Assembly (NCBI GenBank): GCA_009193035.1
Contig: SWDT01000008.1
Span: 310,001-374,000, forward strand
Origin: Halicephalobus mephisto
Taxonomy: Eukaryota > Nematoda > Chromadorea > Rhabditida > Panagrolaimidae
Direction of reading: 5' to 3'
Length of the DNA stretch: 64,000 nucleotides
How positions within the stretch are numbered: the stretch's first letter is position 1; every line of letters starts with the position of its first letter. A program made the translations under genes and the position numbers. Under the pieces are notes generated by a model. That model was not told the DNA's origin and searched no databases. It saw only the letters and a program-made list of their open reading frames with translations. Shown here piece after piece: positions 46,492 through 57,962 of the stretch.

Positions 46492-49223
46492 ATGAAGACG
46501 GAATCGGACTTAACAACTGGTTTCAAGCCAATGGATCGGATCCCGAATATCCAAAAAGGGATCAAACCCAAGGGATTTCTCAGGAAGTACTTCCTCGAAG
46601 GTTTGTTTTTTTAAATTATATTATTTTAAAAATTAAAAATGGAAATTGTGGCGAAAAGAAGTTTCAAAATTCTCACAACGAAAAAGTTTAAAATCATAAT
46701 ATTAAAAAAAATTAAAATCGAAATTTTTATGAAATTTTCTCAAGACGAATTTCTGGAAGATTGTAGGAATTTTCGAAGATTAGTATAAAAATAGAAAAAA
46801 TTAGGAAGTTAATTTCAGTAAAGAATTGCCTGGGTTACTGTATCCTCTGTTGTCACTCATTTTGCGCGGGAATTTAAAAATTTCAAAAAATAAACGTAAA
46901 TGTTTACGAAATTTTCTCAAGACGAATTTCTGGAAGATTATAGGAATTTTCGAAGATTAATATAAAAATAGAAAAAATGAGTAAGTTAATTTTTTCAACG
47001 AATTACTATTTCCTCAGTTTCCACTTGAGAATTTAAAAATCACTTTTTTCAATTACAACTCTCATTAAATAAATTTTTCCTCTTAGGTCAAAACATTGAG
47101 GATTATCATAAACAACATCTGATTGCCGGTTCTGAATTCTCTAATGACCAGATTTCGTTTTTTGAAAAAAATAGAAAATTTATCGGATTTTTGATCCCTT
47201 TTTGCTTCATGCATCTTTGCTGGTGGACTTTGGCCATAAGATACGACATCTTTGGCCTCTATTCCACCCACTACGAGCTCCCGATCACCATGGTCCTGGG
47301 GGCTACTGTAGCCGGAATGACCAGCGAAGGCGGTGGAGCTGTTGCTTTTCCTGTAATTTAAAAATTAAAAAATTTTCTAATTTCAAATTCAGGTTATGAC
47401 TTTACTTCTGAAAATCCCTCCAACTATAGCTAGAGATTTTTCTTTGATGATTCAGTCTTGTGGAATGACTTCTGCCACTTTTACAATTCTGTGGATGAAG
47501 ATAAAATTAGAATGGAATTCGATAATTTTCTGTACCATCGGAGCTACAGTAGGAATCGTCCTTGGTTTGGAGTTCGTTGATCAACTGATATCCGCAGCTA
47601 CGAAGAAAATGCTGTTTGTCGCGATCTGGTTCAGTTTTGCCCTTTCACTTTGGCTTCTCAACACCCAGAAAAAACGGACCACTCATGAATCGATCCAGAA
47701 TATGTGTCTGTGGAAAAGAATCGTTTTGATTCTTGTTGGATTCATTGGAGGTCAGTTTGGAAAAATTACAAAATTACAAAATTATAAAAATTATTACGAA
47801 ATAACCTTGAAAATTTTCGGAATTTTTAGGAAATTTTAAAATTTAATTTTGAAATAGTTTTTATTCGATTTTGAAATATTCTGGATATTCTTACGAGGTT
47901 CTGGAAGATTAAAAAAGTTTTATAAAATTATTAAAAGTTTCAGAATCTTCTGATGGATTCTTGAAGGTTTTAAAAAACTAAAATTTTTCGTAAAATTTTC
48001 GAAAATCGCAAAATCTAGAAACTTCTAAAAGTCCCCATGAGGGTTCTGAAAGTTTATAAGATTCTCGAAAGTTTAAGAATTCTATACACAAAAAACACAA
48101 CTTTTAGTGGAATAAGAAATATAAATAATCACTATTAAGTTTCAATTTTCATTACAAATATCAAATATTTATAAAATATGTGACGAATATGTTTTATTTT
48201 TGTCACTTTCCACAATTATTATAAAAGCAATAGTTACGCTTTTTTGCGCGAACTTAATGGGACTATACATTGAATCTAATGTATCTGATACTATCCGTAT
48301 ATCATATACCATATACCATATACCATATACTATATACTATATACTATATATCTGATACTATCCATATACTATATACCACATATCTGATACTATCCATATA
48401 CCATATATCATATACCATATATCTGATACTATTCATATACCATATACCATATACAGTCCACCGATATCAATATATTAAAAAAATAACTTTGAGTACAGTA
48501 ATAAATGGAAATCGTAACTATTAAGTTTTAATTTTCATCACAAATGCCAAATATTCATGAAAAATGTGACGATTTTATCACATTTCGCAACTATTACGAA
48601 ACCGAAAGTTACGATTTTTTGTGTATAGAATATTCTGGAAGATTCTCTAAAATTGCGAATTCTGGACATTATTAAACTTGAAAATTTTCTTACAGGTCTC
48701 TGCAGTGCCTTCGCTGGCTCAGGAGTGGATGTTTGTTCTTTTTCCATCTTGACTTTGTTATTCAGAGTTTCGGAGAAGACAGCTACTCCTACCAGCGTTG
48801 TCTTAATGGCGGCAAACACTTGTGTTGGATTCTTCTGGAGACAGTTGATCATGGTCGAAATCGACGAACTGGCTTGGAATTACTTCAAATGTTCCGGCAA
48901 GTTCTGTTTTTTAAATTTTAGAATTATTTTTATTTTTAGTTCCTGTTGTGGTCATCTGCGCTCCATTCGGATCTCTTTTAGGTTCTCACTTCCATAGACT
49001 CGTTTTGGCCTCTTTCGTGTATGTTCTGGAGATCGTGGCGTTGGTCGGATTCCTTCTGACCGGACCTCCTCTTCATCTGGTTATCATCGGGTCCGGCATC
49101 GTCATCTTCGGTTTCTGGTTCTTCTACGGAATCAGCAAAGCCGGTCAAATGCTCGAAGAACAAAATCATCGACCTTTGCCTGAGGTCATTTGTGACTCGA
49201 TGAAGACCCCGATTCTTCCTTAA
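46492..49223 (+). CDS. TauE/SafE-family multipass membrane transporter
   Basis: Five exons, 46492-46600, 47087-47352, 47393-47750, 48696-48896 and 48940-49223, give 405 residues with consistent phases. The family contains bacterial sulfite/sulfoacetate-type exporters and uncharacterised eukaryotic members; substrate here is unknown. After a polar N-terminus of about 75 residues come membrane segments IGFLIPFCFMHLCWWTLAI, the loop GATVAGMTSEGGGAVAFPVM that matches the family's Gly-rich signature near TM2, WNSIIFCTIGATVGIVLGL, MLFVAIWFSFALSLWLL and IVLILVGFIGG. A second half begins LCSAFAGSGVDVCSFSIL, repeating the signature. The last intron, 48897-48939, has a GC donor. The long intron 47751-48695 carries two MITE-like copies. 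An upstream in-frame start at 46363 is possible but looks untranslated. Confidence 0.82.
48083..48250. mobile_element. Family-2 MITE-like element, copy d
   Basis: Starts TATACACAAAAAACACAACT and ends AGTTACGCTTTTTTGCG, with the core ATGTGACGAATATG. It lies in the long intron of the TauE-like gene. Confidence 0.7.
48270..48465. repeat. TATACCA-type microsatellite
   Basis: Interspersed ATACCAT, ATACTAT and longer CTGATACTATCCATAT modules form a 180-bp array between two MITE-like copies in the TauE-like gene intron. The open frame rich in Tyr and Ile there is a repeat artefact. Confidence 0.9.
48474..48628. mobile_element. Family-2 MITE-like element, copy e
   Basis: Left end AAAAAATAACTTTGAGTACA, right end CCGAAAGTTACGATTTTTTG, with the core ATGAAAAATGTGACGATTTT. 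Same orientation as copy d. Confidence 0.72.
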
Positions 49224-50658
49224 AAATTAAGTTTTCCATGATAATCACTGCATTACAGTAATACATGAGGAATTTCATCTTCATCATTTTGTAATTTATT
49301 TTTTTTTTGTAAAAAAACAAAAGTAAAAACGGATTTAAAGTTTTATTTTTGGACATGGAGACAAAGTTAAGACAGGATTAACAAAAACCGCTGTGGTCAT
49401 CCTTCAAATTATGTCAATAAAACTGGATCTCGATCAATGAAAAATAAAAGTTAAAAATAGGAAAATCATATTGTTATAAAAATCGGAAAAAAATCGTCAC
49501 AAAATTATCCCGACACAAATTTTTTATTTTTTATTTAAATTTTAGAAATTTTGGAAATTCTGAGAATTTTCCTAAGATTCTAAGAAGTTCTAAGTTTTTG
49601 GAAGATTTTAAAAAGTCTCAAAAAACTGAGATTTTTTAATACTCCAAAATTTATTTTTGAACAATTTAGAGATTTTAGGCTTCAGAAGTCACTCTAAAAT
49701 TCCTACAAATTTAAAAACGTTATTTCTGCATTTTGAAAAAATTCAGAATTTTCCATAAGATTTGTGAATAATTCAAAATCCTTTGCAAAATTTTAGAAAT
49801 TTTACGAAATTTGTTATAAATATTAAAATGCAAAATTTTAGAAATTTGTTATAAATATTAAAATGCAAAATTTTAGAAATTTTAGAAGTTGTTATAAATA
49901 TTAAAATGCAAACTTTTAATTTACAATTGTCAAGATTATTATTCGGAAATTTGATGTATAATCAATAATGTGGCAACCAAAGAAGTAGGTAGGAATGAGA
50001 AAGGTTAGTAACGAAGTACAGGATGCTGTAGCTAGCACGAAATTTTTGTGCAAAGTATGTTTCACGTGCTATTCCCGAAGGTTTATTTATTTTTGGTTTC
50101 TCTTTTCTGCAAAAGCAGTAGGTATTTAATTCTAAAAAATTAAATCTATATTTTCAAAAAATGTTAAATTTGAAAAACGCGGAATATTATTTTTTTAAAT
50201 TTTTATAAAAAAAATTAATTTTATAAAAGTAAAAAAACAAAGTTGGTAATTTTTTATTGATATTGACTCATTGTGACGTCATTCGTTTTCTTTTTATTTC
50301 TTTTATGACAAGTTTGAAAATTCATTTCGAAAAAATTTCGTAATTTTCGTTTTTAATTTTTATGATTTCGTAATTTTTGAATTTCTACGGAAAATTAAAA
50401 TAAAAAATACTAATTTTAACAGTTCGTTATAGAAATTCATTTTTTTTTAAAACAATTTTAAAAATCCTCAAGTTTTGAAAATTAATATTTTTAATTTTTA
50501 CAATAATGTTATTTTAAAATTTTCCATTTAAATAATTCTAAAAATCCCCGGGAAATCTAACATTCGTGTCGAGACAATTTTGTAAAAATCTCTGATTTTA
50601 AATATTTATAATATTCTGGTTTTTGTATTTTAGAAGCACTTTGTTTTTCGAAACCGAA
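49224..50658. other. Intergenic region with a CRE-like site
   Basis: About 1.4 kb of AT-rich sequence. A perfect TGACGTCA palindrome lies at about 50275-50282, some 380 bases before the next ATG. A small direct repeat (TTGTTATAAATATTAAAATG) is at 49800-49915. Confidence 0.45.
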
Positions 50659-51172
50659 ATGTGCTTGTACGAAGATAACTATGTCAAGGTGAGTGTAATT
50701 TAATAATCGTTTGGCAATGGTCAATTATGTTTAGGTATATAAAACGGAACTAGTCATCGATGGATATTATTTCCCAACTTATAAAAGTAAAACAATTAAA
50801 CTGGTCGACATCAAACATGTCTATTATAAAAAACAAATAGTTATGTCGGATTTCGGAAAAGTCAAAGAATGGGGAATGGCCATTGCTCCGATTTGGTGGG
50901 CTTCTGATGTCTTGAGACCAGTCAAGAAGGCCCACTACAATGTTGTTCTGGACACAGGGAGTCGGATCAAGAAAGGATTCACCGTCGTCCGGATTGAAGA
51001 TTTCTTAAACGCCTTGAAGCAGATCATTCCTGATGTTCCTTACATCAACGAAATTCCGTTTTTTGGAAACATCGACGAAAATCCTCAAGAAGGGTCTTCT
51101 CACGATCATTCTGATGAAGTTTCTCTTCCTCCTGACTACGACACCGCAATGGGTCATAAACTCTTGCAATAA
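50659..51172 (+). CDS. Small conserved-type protein with PH-like N-terminal part and PPxY motif
   Basis: Two exons, 50659-50688 and 50735-51172, join at AAG/GTA to give 155 residues. The sequence YEDNYVKVYKTELVIDGYYF, LVDIKHVYYKK and YNVVLDTGSRIKKGFTVVRI alternates short beta strands and ends in a helix (EDFLNALKQI), the pattern of a small PH/GRAM-like fold; WGMAIAPIWWASD is a distinctive Trp-rich turn. The C-terminus is acidic and carries PPDYDTA, a possible WW-domain ligand. I recall similar short proteins in nematodes but cannot name a family. No signal peptide or membrane segment. AATAAA at 51208-51213 follows closely. Confidence 0.68.
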
Positions 51173-51213
51173 TCTCCAGTACATTTCCGAAAGCACTTTG
51201 TATTTTAAATAAA

Positions 51214-52799
51214 GATTCCCGTAAAAAATTCAAAAATATTGTAGTTTTATAAAGTTATTAAAACTGTTGTGGACGTGTAGTCTCCACAACCAGAGATATC
51301 CAAAAAATCCAAAACTGAACAGTCCTTTTTTTATTGAAGAGTAGAAAATGGAACACGTCACGTCAGTGTTCCCTGGGTGTTGTGCCTATGTCTAATATTG
51401 TCCTATGTTATTTGTCTCTGATAAAAGATATAACAAAACCAAAAATCTTGTGAAATTTTCTAGAACTTTTCAAAATTTCTTGAAAATTTTCAAATCATCC
51501 AGAACCTAGTGGAAACTCAAAATTATTTGAACTCTTGAGTATGAGTAATTTTTAGAAAGTTATGAAACTTCATGTTGAGATAATTTTATAAAAAATCTGG
51601 AATTCTTCGGAATTTTACAAAAACTTTCGAAATCTCCCAGAATTCTAGGGTAACTTTTGAAATCATCTGTCTGGAATGGTTCCTAATTCGGTACTTTTCA
51701 GCTGATGCTTCAAACCTAAATTTAGATAATTAAACCTTTGTTTCAAGCATGTCCTTGAATTACGCGGTATAAAATAAGGAAAAAGTGAAAGAATTTTCCT
51801 GTCACAATAGTATGAAATGCTTTGTTTCTGATTTAGTAATCTTTAGCTGCCCGTTGTTCGAGTAGCTACAGTATTCTTAACAATCTGCAACCGAGATTCT
51901 CTAAGTTTCTGAAAATTCCTTTTGAAATATTTGTATAACAACGTCAATATCTAATTGTTGCAGTAATGTATTTTTTCCCAAAGATAATATCCCGTAATTG
52001 ATCATTTTTATCGTCACGAAATCTAACCACTTGAATTAGAACGATAACTCTAGTATTTGTATTGAATGAGCTTATTTGCAACTAAGGAAGTTTCTCTGAC
52101 GTTAATGTCTTAATTAACTTTGGTTTTGTACATACAAGTTTAATCTTTAAGAATTTGTTCCCTAGTAGTAATCGTATAAGTATACTTATTGTGCATTATA
52201 ATATATCCTACGCTTTCCTTAAAATTTGATCACTGAGAGATTGTTGCATAGCAAACTTATCTCACAAGAAATACGCCAATAAATGTAAGAGAAAATAAGG
52301 AGACTATAAGTTAATCTGTAGTAAATAGGGTTCTATGTGTTGGGTCGCAGATATCTTTAAGGCTTATAGATTTCCTCAACAAATCAAGAAGTAGATTCCT
52401 ACTATATATGCAAGTTCCACCAAACGTTATTCATTACATAAGGTCTGAACAAGGAGAAGGAGAGAATCTTCACCTGACCATTTCCAGCTGAACTCGGGAA
52501 AATCCTCAGATCATCGAGAAAAATATATCAAAGCACAGATAAGAAAAATGGCTCCATTCAGACTTAGTATCCTGACTTTGTATTGTGCTTTTGTAGTGTC
52601 GTCTGATTGAACGGTGCTGTTGGTGTACGCATAGGCTGTCGGATAAGCTCAGCTCTATCTTCCGTACTTGCATGAGCAATTAGTTTCCATACTTATTCGA
52701 TTCTTCAAACTCTAAACAGAAATGTGCGGTTTGATATATGCTAACAATTATTTTATTAGACTATCAAAATACTTGTATTATTGTAAAATAGACTAGAAA
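51214..52799. other. Intergenic region before the receptor cluster
   Basis: About 1.6 kb; no gene seen. A perfect 8-bp hairpin (GTTGTGGA, 9-base loop, TCCACAAC) at 51266-51290 lies just past the preceding gene's poly(A) signal. Confidence 0.5.
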
Positions 52800-54035
52800 T
52801 TAGGTGTTACTCGCTGTACCAGTAGTAGAATGATGATTAAATAATTTACCAAAGTATCGTTTTATGATCATGTAGCCTTTGTTTCTGTAGGATTTGACGA
52901 AGAAAAGCATAGATAGAGCATTTCCCATTGGAATGTAGGAGAAGAAAATAGACGTCATTGCTGATGTGGTCGGAGGCATGCGAATCGGTGTTGTTACTGT
53001 AACTATAATGCTGATAATGGGGATCGCGAAGGTAAACAGCGGAATTATGGACTGAGCGATGAGGGTCTTCGTCAACTGATTCTGAACATCTACGAAATTG
53101 GGATTGTTCGCCATGGTGGATTTATGCAGTTTCAGGAATCTATAAACTTTCCAACTAAAATAAATGATGAATAAATACGTTATAGTAGTAACAGTGAATG
53201 CATGACTCATGAAAATATATACATATTTGTCGAACTAAAGCGAATTTTGAAATTATATCTAAATTATGATTACGATTTCTTACGCGACCAATGATTCCGC
53301 TCGTCCTCACTTTTCCGTCTGCTCCAGCGAACCATTGTGCTAGGTTTTCTGCAACATCAAGATAAGCATTAGTTCTGATGCAGAAGGCGTAGTAATAGTG
53401 TCCTGCATATGTGACGGCGATGATTCCAGAAATGAAGAGACACTTGAGCTGCAAAGAAAGCGGGAACTTTTTATTCAAGCACAAAATCCTGTATCTATAG
53501 TAGAATGTAGTCGGCAGAGCACAGATTGAGTAAAACAGAGTCATAACCCAAATTGCGGATATAATTTGCTGTACTTGTAAACTCATTGGAATCAAGGAGT
53601 TCATAATGACAGATTCTTCACCATTATAAGTCACTACTATCTGGAATTATTTAAGTTTTAGAAAAACCATATTACTTTAAAATTAAAAACAGATCCTATT
53701 TTGAAATAGTTTTTAAATAAATTTTTAGTCTTTCGTAAGATTCTCGAACCTTTTTGAACCTTTATTGGGAAGGCTTAAAAAGTTTCCACTATTTTCTAGG
53801 AGGTTTAAGAGCATTAGAATTATAAGTTTTAAAATCCAACCGGTCGGGCAACGAATGTCATGATGTTGAGGGAAATGTCGATGATAGTACATTGAAGCAA
53901 GATGGCGTTGTACTTCTTTAGTTCTTTATTATTAGTTTTGATGATCATGTAGATCAACAGCAGGTTGCAAGAAAGTCCACAAAAAGTGGAGACAAAGTCA
54001 TTTATTCCGTGGATAGTTCTCAAAGAAGCAGTCAT
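52800..54035 (-). CDS. Nematode 7TM chemoreceptor-type GPCR, copy A
   Basis: Three exons, 53841-54035, 53284-53640 and 52800-53234 (195, 357 and 435 bases, all phase 0), give 328 residues. Seven hydrophobic segments are visible, including NLLLIYMIIKTNNKELKKYN (TM1 and first loop), IISAIWVMTLFYSICALPTT, TYLFIIYFSWKVYRFL, IIPLFTFAIPIISIIVTVTT and a last segment GNALSMLFFVKSYRNKGY. FYYRYRILCLN after TM3 and SMLFFVKSYR at the end of TM7 are typical of the nematode Str-superfamily (srd/str/srh-like), which works in chemosensory neurons; the exact family is not certain. The exon 1 donor reads GTTGGA, which is weak compared with GTTAGT or GTGGGT in the other copies. An upstream in-frame Met at 54083 exists, but all copies align at the MTASLRTIHG start. 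Confidence 0.86.
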
Positions 54036-56692
54036 TTTACTCGAATAATCTGCTACATCTGTCTCAAGTTCATATTTATACAAATGGAATTAATTGCTCA
54101 ACGTTAGTAATGAACAGTAATTACTGCAAAGGAAAAACAACAGAAATTAGTATACCTTTAACTACAGGAAAATTTTGCTCTTCGGTAATCCAAATGTATT
54201 TGAATTTTTGACAATTTCTGAAATAATTTTTTTGCTTATGAAGACATTCCAAAACTTGTATATAGCAGCAAAGAATCTTAAAAACATGAAGAGTTTAGCA
54301 TTACAAAAAATAAATCTTAGAATTCACTAAAACTTTAATACGAATAAAGCTAGATCTCACAAGCCGCTAAAATTTCGAAATAACAAGCAAGTGTTAAAAA
54401 TCATCAAAAATTTACTTTTTCTTCTCCAGAAATCAGTCATAATAGGATTTAAATATCAGAATAATAAATTTGTTTATGCTCACTAGAATCTTTAAGCTTC
54501 TAAAATCTTCTAGAATTCAATTTAAGGTTCCGAGAGTTAAGGGTCATGAAAGCTTTTGAGTTTTTTCAAATCTGCTGAAAAATCTTAAGACTTTCTGAAA
54601 TTCAGAAGGCTTTTATGCTTAATATTTAAAATTTTGAGCTTTAAAGATCACTATCAAAATATCACCGACAATATTTTATGTTCTCAGATTGAGATCATAT
54701 TTAAATGCCAAGACAAAATTGCTGACATGCATTAATGATTGCTTTTGTACATAAGCATACTCATTATCTTCAATTTTTAGTACGTTTATTAAGTTTTAAA
54801 AAGTTTAATTGCTCTCTAGATACATTTTCCGACAGTTTGCGTTAGAAAAATCAAAAGTGAGGGATTTTCTTGAGGGAATAACTTTCACTTTTCACAATTG
54901 TTTGTTTTCCCTTATTGTTAATGAATTTTCTTTTTTTACTGTAGATATCATGAACAATGATTTCTCTTTAAATAATTATTGATTACTTCGATTGTTCATT
55001 CTAAAAGACAGATCTGATTTCAAGTTTGTTGATTTCTTAAAATACTTCCATAGTACAGTATTTTCTTCCGTAAAATATCCCTTGGGAAAGTAATTTTGCT
55101 TTTCTCTAATATCATACCAATAATATCTAAAATCATCTGGGACCATTACAAATGAACTTTTTTCACAGGAAAAGTCGACCTAGAGAGCGTAGGCAATGCA
55201 TGAAACATAAAAACCTTTTCTGGTCAATCAACACTCATTAATCTGAGACAAATTTAAGCTTTCATGCATGCGTAGGCTCCAAATGTGAGCATTGTTCTCA
55301 CTCTTTTTACATATGGATGCAATTTGGGTATTAGAATGTACACGCACAATGAGCTCAAGACCTGGCTATCGTAATACTCGTGGGAGATTGTCAGTAATTA
55401 CTGTATCAGCAAGTTGTGACTAAATTTATTTGTTTCACACATATTGACACAAAGAGAAGCGATCTTCGTTCGGTCGTCAAAGTGACCAGTCTTGAATTGA
55501 CTCATAAAGGAGCGAATCTGATTCAAAGTGGCTTTTTGGAATGAATCCTGAATGGTTTTACGATAGCGCTTCAATTGTAGATTTTAGATATGTATTCCAT
55601 TTCTGCTAAACGATCTTCTGCAATGAGATAATCTGGAAAATCTCTAAGTTTAGGATTGAGTTTTCTCGTATTCCTGATCACTTTTTCGAAAACCAATAAG
55701 ACAACTGGAATAAGCATACAGAATACCTCTAGTCACAAGATGAAGTATTAAAACTTGTCAAATTAAAGGAAACAAGCACCTTCAAAATGGAATTACCAAA
55801 CCTTAACAAACAATAGAGTATCTTTGCTTTTTCCCAAGTTTCGATCCATAAAATTTTATACGTTTATTTTACTTCTTTGTTCTAGAAGAACGTTTAGTAA
55901 AGCTAAAATACGGATTTTGGATATATGTCCGGCAAGCTGCGGAACTAAATATAGCTTGTTTCAAAAGGTCATTTTGAGTGCCTTCCCTTATCAAACAAAG
56001 ATCAAAACAACAGTGACTCCCTTGATACTAGCATGTTTATCACAAATAGGTTGCTTGCACAGTGCATAAGGTTATCATATAGAGCCTTAAACAATTTAAA
56101 TCTGTTCTTTTTATCAACATAGACAAAATTTACATTTTAGCTAGCTACTTTATATGAGGCGTTTATATTATGTCCAAATCTGACCTCGTTAAAAGATTTT
56201 TAATTGAATCAGCTTTAAATATATTTTCTAATTTTGTAAGGAACTTTTTCAATAATAAAATTTTCTTGTGGAAGCAGTAAACTTCAACATCTTCTGAATT
56301 CTTAGAAGTATAATTCCTTCTCGCTGTCACAATGTGTTTCCTTGGTTTCTCCTGAGACATGAATGCAGTCAGTTTCCAAATCAGCATGCTCTTGATCAGA
56401 AGTCATTTTATGAGAGACAGATTCACGAAACCTTAAAGCAAAACACAATTTATTCAAGATTATTTATATTCTTGTCCAACTCATAACAACTTCAACTTAC
56501 AATTTCAAAATTCATTAACTACTTTACAAAATAACTTTGAAAAGTGTTAATGGCCATATAAACATGTTTTCTATGTACAATTTCATAATGACATCAATTC
56601 GGCTATTTAATCTCAAAGTATTGGAAAATGATAGTATATATATTCTTGTACGACACCATAGACACACTGATAGTAAAATAGAAAATTAGAGT
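54036..56692. other. Intergenic region between receptor copies A and B
   Basis: About 2.7 kb without a convincing gene. The block 54880-55110 (for example GATATCATGAACAATGATTT) has a diverged counterpart at 59490-59710, a trace of duplication of the receptor unit. Open frames at 55824-56069 and 56163-56387 have no recognisable features. Confidence 0.55.
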
Positions 56693-57962
56693 TTAACCAT
56701 TGGTTTTGGCACCTGTAGAAGAGGTGCGAAGAAATAACACATTACAGTATTTTTTCAACATTGAATATCCTGTTTTTCTGTAATATTTGACGAAAAACAA
56801 CATAGACAAAGCATTTCCCATAGGCATATAGGAGAAAAAAACGGAGGTCATCGCTGATACGGTTGGAGGTATACGGATCGGTGTTGTTACTGTAATTACA
56901 ATGCTGATAATGGGGATCGCGAAAGTAAACAACGGAATTATGGACTGAGCGATGAGGGTCTTCGTCAACTGGTTCTGGACATCTATGAAATTGGGATTGC
57001 TCATCATGGCAAATTTGTGGAATTTCATGAATCTGTAAACTTTCCAACTGAGGTAAATGATGATTGAGTAAGTTCCAACAGTGACAGCGACTGCATTGAT
57101 CATAAAAAAATATACATATTCGTCGAACTAAAATGGACTTTAAGATTAATAACCGAAATTAAACGAGACTCCCTACGGTTCCAACAAGCGCGGTCGCATC
57201 CACTTTTCCATTGTCTCCAGCAAACCAAGGTGCTAAGTCTTCCGCGAGATAAAGGCTATTTCTGGTTCTCAAGCAGTAAGCATATAAGTAGTGGATTCCA
57301 TATGCAACTGCGATGATTCCAGAAATGAAGAGACATTTGAGTTGTAAGGAAAGTGGAAAGGGCTTGTTCAAGCACAAGACTCTGTATCTGTAGAAGAACG
57401 AAGTTGGAAGGGCGCAGATTGAATAAATCAAAGTCACAACCCAAAAAGCTGATACATATTGCTCTGTATCTTTATTCATTGAAATAAGACAGTTAAAAAT
57501 GATAGTTTCTTTACCATTATGGGTCACTACTATCTGCAAATGTGAAAAGTTAGTATTAATCATAACATCTTTCGAAGATAAAGAATGCTCCAGAATTATT
57601 TCAACACAAATTTTCAGAATTGTCGAAAAATTTGGGATTTTAGAGAGGAACTCCGAAAAGTTTTAACGGGATTTAGAAACATCTATGATATTCTTCGAGA
57701 TCAAAAAACTCTTCTTTGTTCTACAACATTCTAGAAATTTCACAAATTGTAAAAATGAAAAACTAACCGGTCGCATAATTAAAGTCATGATGTTGAGGGA
57801 AATGTCGATGATAGTACATTGAAGCAGGATGGCGTTATACTTTTTTAGTTCTTTGTTACTAGTTTTGATGATCATATAAATCAATAGCAGGTTGCAGGAG
57901 AGTCCACAAAAGGTAGAAATAAAATCATTTATCCCATGGATTATTCTTAAACTAGTAGCCAT
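56693..57962 (-). CDS. Nematode 7TM chemoreceptor-type GPCR, copy B
   Basis: Exons 57768-57962, 57177-57533 and 56693-57127, the same three sizes and phases as copy A, giving 328 residues. Start MATSLRIIHGINDFISTF; TM1 LLLIYMIIKTSNKELKKYN; after TM3 FFYRYRVLCLNKPFPLSLQL; sixth segment SIIPLFTFAIPIISIVITVT; end of TM7 ALSMLFFVKYYRKTGY. Exon 3 is very like copy A, and its 5' part and intron 2 are nearly identical to copy C. The 3' tail after TM7 (LRTSSTGAKTNG) differs from A. The shared segments suggest the coding copy is functional: no stop or frame break is seen. Confidence 0.86.

Noticed and set aside
48270..48524. Plus-strand frame rich in Tyr, Ile and His
   Set aside because: Translation of the TATACCA microsatellite.
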